64,000 bases of DNA, taken from Candidatus Anammoximicrobium sp. GTDB lineage: Bacteria; Planctomycetota; Planctomycetia; Pirellulales; Pirellulaceae. The stretch covers positions 1 through 64,000 of the forward strand of contig JAAYYU010000027.1 of assembly GCA_012515235.1 (NCBI GenBank), in the 5' to 3' direction. The notes below the pieces were generated by a model, which saw only the letters and a list, made by a program, of their open reading frames with translations, ran no database searches and was not told the origin of the DNA. Positions 27,001 through 30,000 of this stretch are shown here, piece by piece. A program made the translations under genes and the position numbers. Within the stretch, counting starts at the first letter, position 1; the number at the start of each line of letters is the position of its first letter.

Positions 27001-30000
27001 ACGTTCGTGAAACTGCCGGTCTGGATGTCGATCGTGTCGGTACCGCTGGCCCGGTCCCAACCGCTGCCGCTCAGCGTCCCCGTAACGCAGCCTCCCTCGA
27101 GAAGGAAGGCATCGTCGTGGTCCGCCGTGCCGGTCAGATTCTCGAAGCCCGAGAAGTCGATGCTGTTGACCGTGCCGGAGTTCTCCGCCGTCATCGTCCA
27201 CGTATTGTGGCGCATCGGCCCGACCAACGTATCGTCGACGGACAAGCCGCCGAGGATGGCGTGAATGCCATTGATCCCCGTGGTTCCCGTGGCCCGGCCG
27301 ATGTTGACGTTTGTCGTCAGTTCGCCGTTGACGAAACCGGTTTCGACAACGTCCATCTTCCCCAGGTCGACGATGATGGCGCTTTGGTACGCCGAATAGT
27401 CCAACGTGTTCGTCTTGCCGGCGCCCGTGCCGCCTTCGATCCAGCCGTCGACGTAGCCGTCGTCCTGGAAGACGAACGTATTGTTGCCCAGCCCGCCGCG
27501 GATGCCCTCGATGCCTCCCGACGCGCCCAGCGTGTTCGTGCCGTCCGTGGCGGAGACCCTGCCGTCGTCGTAGATCGTGAAGGTCAGGTCGGCAGCCACG
27601 GCAGAGAAATCCAGGACGTCTTCATCCAAAGTACCCGCGTTGGTGATGACGACGTCGCCCCAGCCATCATGGAACACGAACCGATCGTCCGCTTTCCCGC
27701 CGGCCACGTTCTCAACGCCGGTCGCAAGGACCTGGTTGACGCCGCCCTCGCTCACGACCGAGAAGCCGCACGTGCCCGCCTCGCACGCAAACTCGAAGGT
27801 CAGGGATTCATGCACGGAAGAAAAATCTAAAATGTCGCGATCGGTGTCCGTACTGTCCGTGACCCCATCGGCACCCCAACCATCGCGGAACAGGAAGACG
27901 TCATCGAGGCTCGATCCGGTAAGCACATCATCTCCGCCGCCCAGCACGATTCGCTCGATATTCTCAGCACTGTTCACGCCCGGCGGGCTTCCGCCAGCAA
28001 CGTTCCACACCATACCGGTTGTCCAGGCGGAATAGTCGAGCGTGTCCGTCCCTGCATCCGGCTCCTCGGTGATCGTCTCGGTTCCACTGCCGTCCGTGAT
28101 CATGTAGGTATCGTCGCCTGCCCCGCCGGCGAGTTGGTCATCGCCCGCGCCGCCGGCGAGCAGATCATCGCCCGCGCCGCCTTCCAGATGGTCCACGCCG
28201 TCGGTGCCGGTCAACGTGTCGTTCCCCAAGCCGCCCGTGACGGCGCCGAAGCGGGCGATCGTGGTCGTGATTCCCGACGCCACGGCCGTGCCCGCCGCCA
28301 AATCGACGCTGACCGCGGTCGTAAAGGACGCGTAATCAAGCTTGTTCGTGCCGCCGGTTCCGCCGTCCAAAGTGCCGGCAAACGCCGCCCCGTCCTCGAA
28401 CGCAAAGACATTGTCGCCGCGGCCCCCGCTGATCTTGTCGATCCCTTCGACGTCGTCGAGCGTACTGGTGACGTCCGTGATCGAGACCGCGCCGTCGGCC
28501 TGGATCGTCACGGTCAAGTCGGCCGTGACCGCGGAAAAGTCGAGCGTATCGACACCCTCGATCCCGTAATCCGTGATTGTGTCGGCGCCCCAGCCGTCCG
28601 CGAACTGGAACGTGTCCGCCCCTTCGCCGCCGGTCAACTGGTTATCGCCGCTCGTGCCGATCAGCAGGTCGTCGCCGGCGCCGCCGATCGCGTGCTGCAC
28701 ATTACTGATCGACGCGGTCACGATTGCTCCCACGATGGCCGTGCCTTGGAGTACGCCGCCCGTGCCGCTGCCGGCCAGGCCCAGATCCGCGGCGGCCGTA
28801 CAGCCGTTCAAGCTGGCCACTGCGAGGTTGCCGGTACCGCTGCCCGAATCGTCGAGGAGGATGCCGTTGCCCGCCGGATGGATGACCGCCGTCAGCCGCG
28901 CTGGAGCGGCCGCTTGGATCGCGGCGAGGACCTCGGCCACCGTCGCCGGATTGCCAAGGTTGACTTCCACGGTCGAGCCGTCGCGCAGCGTAATCCGCAG
29001 GTCGTCGACCAGCGACCGCCCGCGCAGCACATCCCCGGTGCCCGTTCCGGCGAGACCCAGGTCCGTGGCCGCCGTCGAACCGGGCAGGTCCGCGACGGTC
29101 AGGTTTCCGCTGCCGATCGTCGAGTCGCTCAAGTCGATGCCGTCGCCCGCGTCGTTCAATTGGGCGTAGATCCGCGAGTCCGCGCCGTTGATGGCCTCGA
29201 TCGCGTCTGCGATCGTTTCGGCGCCGCCCAGGGAGACCTTGACCGTCGAGCCATCGCCCAGGGTGATCCGCAGATCGTTGACCAGCGGCTGACCGTACAG
29301 CCGGCTGCCCGTCGAGTTGCCCGTGAGCCCCAGATCCGTCGCCGCCGTCGAGCCGTTCAGATCGTCGACCGTCAGGTACTCGTCGCCGCCCGCCGAATCG
29401 CTCAGATCGATGCCGTTGCCCGCCGCGTTGATCGCGGCCGTCAATCGGCTGTCGGCCGCCTCGATCGCGTCCAGCACGTCGCCGACGGTCTGCGCGTCGG
29501 CGAGGTCGACAACCGCCGAGGACCAATCGGTCAGGGTGATTCGCAGCTCGCCGGCAACGCCCAAGCCGTTGTTCAAGCTCGCCAGAAGTGTGCCGCGGGT
29601 CAGGGAGAGCAAAGCCGTACCGACACCCGCGCCGCCGTTCAAACCGCCCAGCGGCGTGTCCATCGCAAGGGAGGCTTGGCCGACGCCCGCGCCGTAGTTG
29701 AGATAGCGGACCGGCATGTCGGCGGTCAGCCCGACCATCGTCCCGCTACGGATAAAGCCGCCGACCTTGGCCACGCCGGCCGCCAGGTCCGCGAGTACCG
29801 GAGTCCGGCAGGCGGAGTAGTCCAGCGTATTCGTCCCGCCGCCGCCGTCGATGGTTCCGCCGAAGTTCCCCGAGAACGCGAACGTGTCGTTGCCCGCGCC
29901 GCCGATCAGCGACTCGACACCGGTGAACGTGTTCACGCCGTCGAACACACCGCTTCCCAACCCGTCGAGAATCCAGTCGGTGTCGGCGTCCGGGCCCGTC

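Noticed and set aside
22242..27830. Plus-strand open frame of 1,862 codons, and similar ones at 13518-18251 and 9183-11660
   Set aside because: They lie antisense to the giant gene. Their translation is Arg/His/Gly/Asp-rich low-complexity sequence without domains, and they exist because the GC-rich repeats lack stop codons in several frames.
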